Shown: positions 6,421 through 12,765 of the stretch, in pieces | Layout of the letters: each line of letters starts with the position of its first letter | Numbering within the stretch: position 1 is the stretch's first letter | Translations under genes and position numbers: made by a program | Source of the DNA: an uncultured Slackia sp. | Lineage (GTDB): Bacteria > Actinomycetota > Coriobacteriia > Coriobacteriales > Eggerthellaceae | Length of the DNA stretch: 12,765 nucleotides | Assembly: GCA_900555495.1 (NCBI GenBank) | Contig: USLD01000021.1 | Coordinates: forward strand, 1-12,765 | Direction of reading: 5' to 3' | The notes under the pieces: model-generated | Database searches by the model: none | Told to the model about the DNA's origin: nothing | The model's input: only the letters and a program-made list of their open reading frames with translations

Positions 6421-7509
6421 CTATTTCTTGCAACGCTCCTCGACGGGGATGTAATCGGTGTCGAGGCCGAAATAGCGCGGTCCCGCGAGCTCGAGGCCCT
6501 CGGGGGTACGCCACAGATGGAAACACGGCAGTCCCACGGCCAGCACGCGCTTGCCGTACTTGAGCGCATCGGTGGGGATAGGCATGAACGTCTCCGTATC
6601 CACCAGACAGATCAAGTCGGGAGTCGTGGCCACGATTTCGCCTTCGACGGTGCAGGCGAGATTCTCGTTCTGGAATTCGACGAATGCATTGCGGCCCTTA
6701 TCCTCGCCGATGCCGTCGAGCATCACGCGACCGAAATTGAAGCCGCCGCGCGTCTCGCGCACCAAGTCGGCGATCTTGCCCTTGAACAAGCGATGGCCCT
6801 GGGTGTATTCGAGGAAGTACTGCTCGGGAGTCATGCCTTCGGGGCAATTCTTGATCGCTCGAATCGTGCGTCCGAGCTCCTGCGAACGCGTCACGATGCC
6901 CTTCACGCCGAACTCCTTGACGACGCGCGCCTCCATGACGTACTCGACGCTCAGCACCGAACCGCCGCATGCGGTACAGCCCGCGCGACATACGGTCTCG
7001 ACCCATTTGTTGGTAACCGTCTCCATCAGGCCGAGATTGCCCTTCTCGTCGATGAAGATCATCGGGCTTGCGCTTTGACCGCCGATGGTGAAGGTGACCA
7101 TCTGGATTTCGGGGAATGCGCGGCCCATGCCGTCCACGTCGACCATGGGAAGGCCGAGGCGCGCCGCCGCGGCGATCGGCAGCATGGAGTTCACGCCGCC
7201 CGCCTCGATCGGCATGACGGCGGTCGCCTTCTTTCCGTAGTAGGTCTCGATCATGTCGAGCAGCTTGGCGAATTCGTTATTGCCGACGGCTTTCTCAGTC
7301 AAAATCGTGGGAGCGCCGACCGATGCCACGGGAACCACCACGGCATCGTCGTCAAGCTCATCCACATCGATCAGCGTGACCTCGCCGCATTCCTTCACCG
7401 CGCCGATGGCGGTCAATTTGCCGATATACGGGTCGCCTCCGCCGCCCGCGCCCAGAAGCGCCGCGCCGAGAGCGATTTCTTCGATATCCTGTATGCCCAG
7501 CTTACGCAT
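6421..7509 (-). CDS. DUF917 / S-methyl-thiohydantoin-desulfurase family protein, copy A
   Basis: A 362-residue cytoplasmic protein of the former DUF917 family, which (from memory) Pfam now names after S-methyl thiohydantoin desulfurase. Family motifs are the glycine loop GAGGGGDPY (20-28), EAGGVNSM (102-109), DGMGRAFP (126-133), GGFNFG (255-260), EFQNEN (278-283) and TPDLICLVD (296-304). It is a paralogue of the upstream gene, roughly half identical by eye. It differs at residues 174-181, where it has three cysteines (CRAGCTAC) absent from copy B. The ATG at 7507-7509 follows AAGGGGG and lies inside the end of the upstream gene (8-base overlap ATGCGTAA), implying translational coupling. Its role is probably ring metabolism of a hydantoin- or thiohydantoin-like compound together with the HyuA-type protein; the substrate is unproven. 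Confidence 0.92.
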   Translation of the reverse strand: MRKLGIQDIEEIALGAALLGAGGGGDPYIGKLTAIGAVKECGEVTLIDVDELDDDAVVVPVASVGAPTILTEKAVGNNEFAKLLDMIETYYGKKATAVMPIEAGGVNSMLPIAAAARLGLPMVDVDGMGRAFPEIQMVTFTIGGQSASPMIFIDEKGNLGLMETVTNKWVETVCRAGCTACGGSVLSVEYVMEARVVKEFGVKGIVTRSQELGRTIRAIKNCPEGMTPEQYFLEYTQGHRLFKGKIADLVRETRGGFNFGRVMLDGIGEDKGRNAFVEFQNENLACTVEGEIVATTPDLICLVDTETFMPIPTDALKYGKRVLAVGLPCFHLWRTPEGLELAGPRYFGLDTDYIPVEERCKK

Positions 7510-8602
7510 TGGTCCCCCTTGCAGACGCGCGGTCTTCCACCGGCACGTAATCGATATCCAGCCCGAACCAGCGCGGACCGGCAAGCTCGAGGCCGCCTTC
7601 GGTGCGCCACGCCGGATCGCACGGCAGGCCAACGACCAGGACGCGCTTGCCGTACTTGAGGTTCTCGGTGGTAACGGGAACGAACGTCTCGGAATCGACC
7701 AGGCAGATAAGGTCGGGGACCGTGGCGACGATTTCGCCGTCGACCTCCGCGTAGATGTTCTCGTTCTGGAACTCGACAACCGCCTCGCGGCCCTTGTCTT
7801 CCGCGATTCCCTCGAGCGTCACCTTGCCGAAGTTGAAGCCTTCGCGCGTCTCTCGCAGCACGTCGCAGATCTTGCCCTTGAAGAAGCGCAGCGCGCCGCT
7901 TTCGCGCAGGAAATACGCCTCGGGCTCTTCGCCTTCGGCGTCGGATGCGGTGCGGATGACGCGACCGAGCTTCTGGGCATAGTCGACCGTGCCGGATACG
8001 ACGCTCGTCTTCATCTTCGCGCCCGTCATCGGCGAAGCGAGCGTGGTCACCTGCCCGCCCGAAGCCGTGGTGATTTCTCGACCGATCGATTCGGTCCAGT
8101 CGTTATCGATGGTGTAAAGAACGGTGCAGTTTCCCTTTTCATCGGCGATGATGAACGGGTTGGTTGACACGCCGTTAAGCGTGAACGTGTCCTGCTGGAT
8201 GCCGGGGAATGCGCGGCCCATGCCGTCCGCATTGACCAAGGGAAGCCCCGCACGCGCGGCCGCGCTGATCGGGATCATGGAATTCATGCCGCCGGCCTCG
8301 GACAGCAGAAACGCGTCGAGCTTCTTGCCGAGCATGCGCTCCATCATCGCGCGCACCTTCGGATACTCGATGCCGTTGGTGCCTTTCTCGAGCGAAACGC
8401 TCGGCGCGCCCACGCCGCAGATGGGAGCGACCGTCCAATCGTCGGGAACCTCATCGGGGTCGAGCAGCGTCACGGGGCCGTGCTCCTTCACGGCGGCGAT
8501 GGCCTCGAGGCGGCCCATATACGGATCGCCTCCGCCTCCGGAGCCGAGGAGCGACGAACCGAGCGCGATATCGTCGATATCTTCCAAACCTATCGTGCGC
8601 AC
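7502..8602 (-). CDS. DUF917 / S-methyl-thiohydantoin-desulfurase family protein, copy B
   Basis: A 366-residue paralogue of the downstream gene. Shared motifs are GSGGGGDPY (20-28), SEAGGMNSM (101-109), DGMGRAFP (126-133), EGFNFG (254-259), EFQNEN (277-282), VPDLICLVD (295-303) and WRTEGGLELAGPRWFG (332-347). The segment matching the cysteine cluster of copy A is REITTASGG, followed by PMTGA, which is closer to the usual family pattern as I recall it. The start is GTG at 8600-8602, chosen because AGGAAAGG (8611-8618) lies 8 bases upstream and the product aligns with copy A from residue 1. No nearby ATG is available. It lies 109 bases after the permease stop. Homo- or heteromeric assembly with copy A is possible but not shown. 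Confidence 0.92.
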   Translation of the reverse strand: MRTIGLEDIDDIALGSSLLGSGGGGDPYMGRLEAIAAVKEHGPVTLLDPDEVPDDWTVAPICGVGAPSVSLEKGTNGIEYPKVRAMMERMLGKKLDAFLLSEAGGMNSMIPISAAARAGLPLVNADGMGRAFPGIQQDTFTLNGVSTNPFIIADEKGNCTVLYTIDNDWTESIGREITTASGGQVTTLASPMTGAKMKTSVVSGTVDYAQKLGRVIRTASDAEGEEPEAYFLRESGALRFFKGKICDVLRETREGFNFGKVTLEGIAEDKGREAVVEFQNENIYAEVDGEIVATVPDLICLVDSETFVPVTTENLKYGKRVLVVGLPCDPAWRTEGGLELAGPRWFGLDIDYVPVEDRASARGTNA

Positions 8603-8711
8603 GTCGATATCCTTTCCTTCTTCGTCCGCCCTGCAGAGCGAACCTTTTTCTTACATGCCGAAGGCGCCCGCGCACGCACGGACGCCCGGTTTCCTTAGCG
8701 ACGACGCCCGC

Positions 8712-10061
8712 CTAGCGCTGCGGGGTCTTGATCTGGATGGGGCCCTCGAACGACGGCAGCTTCATGGTTTTGTAGATAAGCACGTACAACGCCATGGAAA
8801 CCACGATGCCGTTGACGGGGCCGAGCAAAAACGGAATGTCCAAGAACGCGAGAGCGGTGCCCGCGAACGTGCCGCCCGTGATCATAGCCACCACGGCACC
8901 GACCACGAAGCTCACGATGCCGGGAATAGACACGCCGTCGAGCGGTTTGAAGTTCTCGGGACGCGCCTTGCGCACCAGCCAGTAGTCGGCGATCATGGAG
9001 CCCGCCAGCGCGGGAATCATGGCCGAGAGCAGCGTAAGGAAGAATGTGAAGTGGTCCATGATGCCCATCGCCGCCAGCACGATGCCGATCGCGCCCGACA
9101 CGATGGTTGAAATCTTGTAGCCGCGCTCGCCCTTGCCGAGCATGACCGCGAAAGCCAGGCCCGCAGAGTAGGCATTGCTCACGTTGACGGTCCACGTGCT
9201 GGCGACAAGCGCCACCATGCCGACCACCGCCAAACCGAGGCCCGCCATGATCAGCGTGATATCGCCGCCCGACTCGGGAACAACGATTGCGAGCACCGCG
9301 CCGATCATCATCACGACGACGTTCGCGGGCCACACACCCGCCGCCGAAGAGACCACGGCATCGCGACGGCTTTTCGCATAACGGGTGAAATCGCCGATGG
9401 TCGCGCCGCCGAGCGCGAACAGGCCGACGGAAATATTGATGCCCGCGACCAAGCCCATGCTTTCGGCGGGAACGTAGTTGAACACGCTGTCGACGCCCGC
9501 ACCCGAAACGGACACGACCAGGCCATACATGCAGATGATGAACAGCAACGGCAAGGCGATGTAGTTGACCCATTTCACGCCATCGAAGCCGAACACCGCC
9601 GTGACCAGCATCAAGCCGCCCAGCACCACCGATGATACCCAGACGGGAATCTCGAAGCCGGTGATTTCGGCGAGGGCGATGGAAAACGACGAGCCGCATA
9701 CGGCCGCCTGCACGCCGAACCAGCCGATGAGCGCAAGACCCACGACGATGCTGATCAGATAGCGCCCGCCCGTCTTGCCCAATGCCGCAGTGGAAAGCGC
9801 CGAGGTGGGAAGGCCCAGGTCGGAAGACTGCATGGCGACAAGCACCATGTAGGCCGTGATGATGCCGAAGCCGACGAAAGCGGCGATGAAGCTATCGCCC
9901 AAGGTAAGCGCCGCGCCGAGGGCCGCGCCCGTCATAAGCGTCGAAACGTTGAACGCATTGCTGATCCAGATAACCGTAAGCGGCCACAAACCCCGCTTCT
10001 CCGATTCATCGACATGCATTCCTTCGGTTTCGAAGCTCATAGCCTCGGATTCAGACGACAT
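8712..10061 (-). CDS. NCS1-family permease (cytosine/purine/hydantoin transporter type)
   Basis: A 449-residue integral membrane protein with about twelve hydrophobic segments between residues 25 and 432. NCS1/CodB hallmarks are GWFGVQ (113-118, the helix-3 tryptophan that stacks on substrate in this family), GDFTRYAKSRRD (223-234) and WTVNVSNAYSAGLA (290-303). NCS1 transporters are cation symporters for nucleobases, hydantoins, allantoin or thiamine pyrimidines. Which of these applies here is not deducible, but the operon partners favour a hydantoin-like ring. The ATG at 10059-10061 is preceded by AAGGAGGCG at ideal spacing. A second ATG seven codons in has a poorer site. It heads the large operon, or is second if the 44-codon ORF overlapping its start is real. 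A 109-base gap follows before the DUF917 pair. Confidence 0.94.
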   Translation of the reverse strand: MSSESEAMSFETEGMHVDESEKRGLWPLTVIWISNAFNVSTLMTGAALGAALTLGDSFIAAFVGFGIITAYMVLVAMQSSDLGLPTSALSTAALGKTGGRYLISIVVGLALIGWFGVQAAVCGSSFSIALAEITGFEIPVWVSSVVLGGLMLVTAVFGFDGVKWVNYIALPLLFIICMYGLVVSVSGAGVDSVFNYVPAESMGLVAGINISVGLFALGGATIGDFTRYAKSRRDAVVSSAAGVWPANVVVMMIGAVLAIVVPESGGDITLIMAGLGLAVVGMVALVASTWTVNVSNAYSAGLAFAVMLGKGERGYKISTIVSGAIGIVLAAMGIMDHFTFFLTLLSAMIPALAGSMIADYWLVRKARPENFKPLDGVSIPGIVSFVVGAVVAMITGGTFAGTALAFLDIPFLLGPVNGIVVSMALYVLIYKTMKLPSFEGPIQIKTPQR

Positions 10062-10185
10062 AGACGCCTCCTTCGTGCGATACGGCCGATACGTCGAAGA
10101 TGCGGCGGGCGAACGCCTTTCCGAACCATAGAAGCGGCATGAAAAATCGCCCGAGGACGATCAGAAGCGGCTCGAATGCCGGCAT
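10051..10185 (-). CDS. Candidate 44-residue membrane peptide overlapping the permease start
   Basis: A short ORF (ATG 10183-10185, TGA 10051-10053) running into the permease gene by 11 bases, so that the permease ribosome site AAGGAGG lies within its last codons. The product starts MPAFEPLLIVLGRFFMPLLW and continues with a basic stretch (GKAFARRIF). This gives one amphipathic or membrane helix (about 5-22) with positive charges after it. About 32 of 44 third codon positions are G or C, in keeping with real genes here. A GAGG is present but 12 bases before the ATG, which is long. It could be a small companion subunit of the transporter, as known for some other symporter families, or a leader ORF coupling translation to the permease. 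It could also be chance. No known family is recognised. Confidence 0.45.
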   Translation of the reverse strand: MPAFEPLLIVLGRFFMPLLWFGKAFARRIFDVSAVSHEGGVYVV

Positions 10186-10201
10186 CTCGACAATGCGCCT
10201 C

Positions 10202-10245
10202 AGTCTAGCACACTAAAGCGCGATATTGATACGGAATGTATCGCG
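10202..10245 (-). promoter_or_regulatory. Candidate promoter and operator of the heterocycle operon
   Basis: On the minus strand TGCTAGACT (10202-10210) matches an extended -10 element; the -35 position is poor. Directly upstream, 10219-10245 is a nested dyad: CGCGATA/TATCGCG as outer arms and GATAC/GTATC (10228-10232/10238-10242) as an alternative inner pair. The placement over the -35 region suits regulator binding. If transcription began just after this -10, the 44-codon ORF would have a leader of only about 10 bases. Confidence 0.35.
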
Positions 10246-10320
10246 TAGCATGCACGAAAACAGGGAATCGACGGTGTAATTTAAGCTATAACGCATCAAA
10301 CAACGCATAACGGAAGCCTT
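10246..10320. other. AT-rich intergenic stretch with a direct repeat
   Basis: Between the candidate operator and the end of the DUF3784 gene lies an AT-rich patch with the heptamer AACGCAT twice (10290-10296 and 10302-10308), 12 bases apart, about one helical turn. No ORF was recognised. It may hold further regulator sites for the permease operon. Confidence 0.3.
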
Positions 10321-10328
10321 CATGCACA

Positions 10329-10354
10329 ACGGCCGGCGCATCCGGTCCGGCCGT
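10329..10354 (-). terminator. Candidate terminator of the DUF3784 gene
   Basis: A perfect 8-bp GC stem (ACGGCCGG 10329-10336 with 10347-10354) encloses a 10-base loop, starting 10 bases past the minus-strand stop. There is no clear T-run on the minus strand (TGTGCATG), so it would be a weak or factor-aided terminator. Confidence 0.45.
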
Positions 10355-10364
10355 CGGCGACGCG

Positions 10365-10745
10365 CTACCGCGCCTTCTTCTTCGATTTCTTCTTCCCATG
10401 CGTCTGTATTTTGCAGCGGCTTTCGATGCGCGACACGCTCCAGACAAGAGACAAAACGATGGCCGCGAACATGGCGACGGTATATGCGGACATCACGATA
10501 TCGGACAAACCGCTCGTCAGCGCAACGTATCTCAATACGACGAAAACGAGGACGGAAACGCCTGCGACCGCTGCGAATACGCCCGTGATCCTGCAGGCGC
10601 GCGGCACGTCGTAGGACGCCTCGCGCTCGGCGGGATCCATACGGTTCAACGTGGCGACCATGAACACGCCATGCCCCGAAAAGAGGATGACCGCCGATAT
10701 CAGGCACGCCGCCGCGACGAACCCTCCGATGACTACTTCCGTCAT
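10365..10745 (-). CDS. DUF3784-type small membrane protein
   Basis: A 126-residue protein with three predicted membrane helices (about 4-22, 52-74 and 84-104). The loop GHGVFMVATLNRMDPAERE followed by a conserved-looking helix start (YDVPRACRITG) matches the pattern of DUF3784 proteins, which are common in Clostridia and Coriobacteria and have no known function. The C-terminus is strongly basic (KKKSKKKAR), predicted cytoplasmic. The ATG at 10743-10745 is chosen because AAGGAG lies about 9 bases upstream. An in-frame upstream extension (MIWCDAPRR...) lacks similarity and would eliminate most of the intergenic space. It lies 104 bases downstream of the ECF S component, so it could be the tail of that transcript or have its own promoter. 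Confidence 0.82.
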   Translation of the reverse strand: MTEVVIGGFVAAACLISAVILFSGHGVFMVATLNRMDPAEREASYDVPRACRITGVFAAVAGVSVLVFVVLRYVALTSGLSDIVMSAYTVAMFAAIVLSLVWSVSRIESRCKIQTHGKKKSKKKAR

Positions 10746-10849
10746 TGCCTTCGCTCCTTGCCGTATCGGGCCTCGAACGACCGATTTCCTTCTTATGACA
10801 TTCCGAGGCATTGCGGATGGCGACGCCCGCCTCGGCGCGTCACACCATA

Positions 10850-11614
10850 TCACGACGATCGGTCGCCGAGCGCGTATTTACGCCCTATACGCGCCAGTTT
10901 ACGACGCCACGGCGCGTACAGAGCCAGCAGAAATGCGACGGTCGCCGCCGCATGCACCGCATCGAGAGGCAGCGCCGCCGCATAAACGGCCAGGGCCTGG
11001 ACGATGTCTTGAGGATGGAAGAAGCCCACGATGCTCCATGTATTCAAGACAAGACCGTACCCGAAGCCCGAGGCGAACCCGTAGCAGCACATGACCGGAA
11101 GGCTTTTCTCGAGTCCCGCATGGGCAAGCAGCCCGGCTCCATAGCCGATCATGCCCCATGCATACATCTGCCACGGGGTCCAGGGTCCTTGCCCGAAGAA
11201 GAAATTCGAGGCCAGAGCCGCAAGCGCGCCCACCAAAAAACCGCTGCGACGCCCGAACACGGCGCCCGCGATGATCGCGATGGCCGATACGGGCTTGAAG
11301 CTCGGAAACGGCGCGAATAGAATGCGGCCCGCCGCGGCGAGCGCGGCGAGCACCGCCACGGGCATGATGTCGCGCAAACGCGGGCGGCTTGCCTCATAAC
11401 CTGCGAAGAACAGCAGCAGCGCGCAGGCCACCACGACCATGCTCACGAGCGCCGTCTGCTCGATGCCGTACCAGGCGCAGGCGACAAGCACCGCAGGCAC
11501 CGCGCCCACGGCGAACGCTTCGGCGAGAAAGGGGAATGCGCGCAGCCTCAGCCGGCCCGGCGTGCGGACGACGGGCGCGTCGGACGTCTGCGCCGCATGC
11601 TTTCGCGTGCCCAT
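10850..11614 (-). CDS. ECF transporter S component (substrate-binding membrane subunit)
   Basis: A 254-residue membrane protein with roughly six to seven hydrophobic segments (about 31-50, 54-72, 84-100, 108-139, 151-170, 174-195 and 205-232). The segment SNFFFGQGPWTPWQMYAWG (136-154) is characteristic of a group of ECF S components that includes, as I recall, cobalamin-type CbrT proteins. A vitamin or cofactor precursor is therefore the likely substrate, but which one is uncertain. Residues 1-28 form a basic cytoplasmic extension. The ATG at 11612-11614 directly abuts the stop of the ATPase gene (TAGATG), and GGGGAGG lies within the end of that gene, so the two are translationally coupled. 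In the membrane it should pair with the double ATPase and a T component expected beyond the window edge. Confidence 0.88.
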   Translation of the reverse strand: MGTRKHAAQTSDAPVVRTPGRLRLRAFPFLAEAFAVGAVPAVLVACAWYGIEQTALVSMVVVACALLLFFAGYEASRPRLRDIMPVAVLAALAAAGRILFAPFPSFKPVSAIAIIAGAVFGRRSGFLVGALAALASNFFFGQGPWTPWQMYAWGMIGYGAGLLAHAGLEKSLPVMCCYGFASGFGYGLVLNTWSIVGFFHPQDIVQALAVYAAALPLDAVHAAATVAFLLALYAPWRRKLARIGRKYALGDRSS

Positions 11615-12765
11615 CTAGACCTCCCCGAACAGGCGCGCCTGCGCATTCGGACGATAGACCAGATTGTTCGCGAAGAATTCTTCCGCGCCTTCGGTGCAGG
11701 CCATCTCGCCGTCGAAGAGCATCGACACCTCGTCGGCTGTCACCAGCGCGAAATCGAGGTCGTGCGTCACGATGACGACCGTGCGCCCCTCGTCGGCCAG
11801 CGCGCGCACGATGCGCGACGCGTCGGCGCACGACGCAGGGTCCAGGCCCTTGGTTGGTTCGTCCAAAAACAGCAGACGCGCGCCCGTGAGCAGCAGCTTC
11901 GCGAAAGCGAGCTTCTGCTGCTGGCCGCCCGACAAGTCATAAGGATGCTGTGCGGCATGCTCCGCGAGCCCGAAACGACGCAGCGCCTCGGTCTCGTCGT
12001 CTTCGCCGTAGCCGCAGCGCGCGCTCCATTCGTGCAATTCTTCTGCCACGCTGTCGCACACGAACAGGGCCTTGGGGTCTTGCGGCATCAGGGCCTGCGA
12101 GCCCGCCAACGCGTTTTTCACGCTGCCGCGCTGCGGTCGCAGGATGCCCGCCATCAGCTTGAGCAGCGTCGATTTGCCGCATCCGTTGCCGCCCACGAGC
12201 GCATGCACGCTGCCGCGGTGCACGCGCAGGTCCATGCCGCGCAGCACCCAAGGCGCCTGGCGGTCGTAGCGCACGAATGCGTCGCGCACCTCGATCGCGG
12301 ACCCCGCCGACGCCAATTCCTCGCGGCGCGCCCTCCTGCGCGGGGCGATCTTCGCTTCCGCCTCTTCGCGCGACGCGGCCGCGCCCAAAGGCTCCAGCTC
12401 GACCACGCGCGTCGCGTACGCGGACACGTCTTCGGGGGCATGGGTCGCCATGACCACCGTGATGCCGAGTTCCCTGTTCACGCGCGCGAGCATGAACAGG
12501 AAGCGCTTGAGCGCATTGGGGTCGAGCTGGGCGGTCGGCTCATCGAGCAGCAGAAGCTGCGGACGCAACGCCAGCACGGCCGCCAGGTTGACCAGCTGCT
12601 GCTGGCCGCCCGACAGCGATTCGACATCGCTGCGCACCCACGGCTCGATGCCGAAGAAATGGGCGACCTCCGCCACGCGCCGACGCATCTCGTCCTGCGG
12701 AATGCCGAGGTTTTCGAGTCCGAAGGCAAGCTCGTGCCACACGGTGTCGCAGACGATCTGGGCGG
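11615..12765 (-). CDS. ECF transporter ATPase, two fused ABC domains (5' partial)
   Basis: 382 residues are visible; the N-terminus lies outside the window, since the frame is open to base 12765 and reads QIVCDTVWHELAFG, a conserved internal segment of ECF ATPases. The first domain shows the signature LSGGQQQ (visible residues 50-56), Walker B LLLLDEPT (70-77) and H-loop histidine 108; its Walker A is off the window. After a charged, arginine-rich linker the second domain has Walker A GGNGCGKST (191-199), Q-loop QDP (228-230), signature LSGGQQQ (277-283), Walker B LLFLDEPT (297-304) and THD (333-335). All visible catalytic motifs are intact, so both sites look functional. It powers the ECF importer whose S component is encoded immediately downstream. 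The in-frame GTG at 12742 is not the start, because conserved sequence continues upstream of it. Confidence 0.93.
   Translation of the reverse strand, partial: AQIVCDTVWHELAFGLENLGIPQDEMRRRVAEVAHFFGIEPWVRSDVESLSGGQQQLVNLAAVLALRPQLLLLDEPTAQLDPNALKRFLFMLARVNRELGITVVMATHAPEDVSAYATRVVELEPLGAAASREEAEAKIAPRRRARREELASAGSAIEVRDAFVRYDRQAPWVLRGMDLRVHRGSVHALVGGNGCGKSTLLKLMAGILRPQRGSVKNALAGSQALMPQDPKALFVCDSVAEELHEWSARCGYGEDDETEALRRFGLAEHAAQHPYDLSGGQQQKLAFAKLLLTGARLLFLDEPTKGLDPASCADASRIVRALADEGRTVVIVTHDLDFALVTADEVSMLFDGEMACTEGAEEFFANNLVYRPNAQARLFGEV

Noticed and set aside
4662..7659. Long plus-strand open frames of 633 and 470 codons
   Set aside because: They are mirror frames of the HyuA and DUF917 genes, full of His/Arg/Asp-rich low-sense sequence, and they cross two terminators.
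1..12765. tRNA, rRNA, CRISPR array, insertion sequence or attachment site
   Set aside because: No cloverleaf, rRNA signature, spaced direct-repeat array, transposase motif or flanking terminal repeats were seen on either strand.

Overview
The window (about 60% G+C or more, judged by eye) looks like the chromosome of an anaerobic actinobacterium of the Coriobacteriia/Eggerthellaceae type. The grounds are the gene content: a ferredoxin-tailed aldo/keto reductase, a DUF3784 membrane protein, a fused double-ATPase ECF module, and a hydantoinase/DUF917/NCS1-permease cluster. This is an inference from gene families and not a database match. All genes are on the minus strand except the aldo/keto reductase.

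Layout. Positions 1-240 hold no gene but carry three strong inverted repeats, the last a textbook bidirectional terminator. An alpha/beta hydrolase of the monoacylglycerol-lipase/lysophospholipase type (241-1182, minus) is transcribed divergently from an aldo/keto reductase with two C-terminal 4Fe-4S motifs (1462-2580, plus). Convergent to that is a short A24 prepilin peptidase (2681-3286, minus). It is preceded by a possibly frameshifted ORF (about 3290-3605) and an AT-rich region with a palindromic operator-like site. Next comes a YrdC/Sua5-type threonylcarbamoyl-AMP synthase (3781-4380, minus) with its own terminator.

The centre (4675-10245) is a minus-strand operon. In transcription order it has a candidate 44-residue membrane peptide, an NCS1 (cytosine/hydantoin-type) permease, two tandem DUF917 (S-methyl-thiohydantoin-desulfurase family) paralogues overlapping by 8 bases, and a short HyuA-type ATPase. 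Two terminator-like hairpins follow. The set reads as uptake and ring metabolism of a small heterocycle such as a hydantoin or thiohydantoin. The substrate cannot be read from the sequence, and no HyuB partner is present in the window.

The right end holds a DUF3784 small membrane protein (10365-10745) and part of an ECF vitamin transporter: an S component (10850-11614) whose start codon directly abuts the stop of a double-NBD ATPase (11615 to past the window edge). The T component and any upstream riboswitch would lie beyond 12765.
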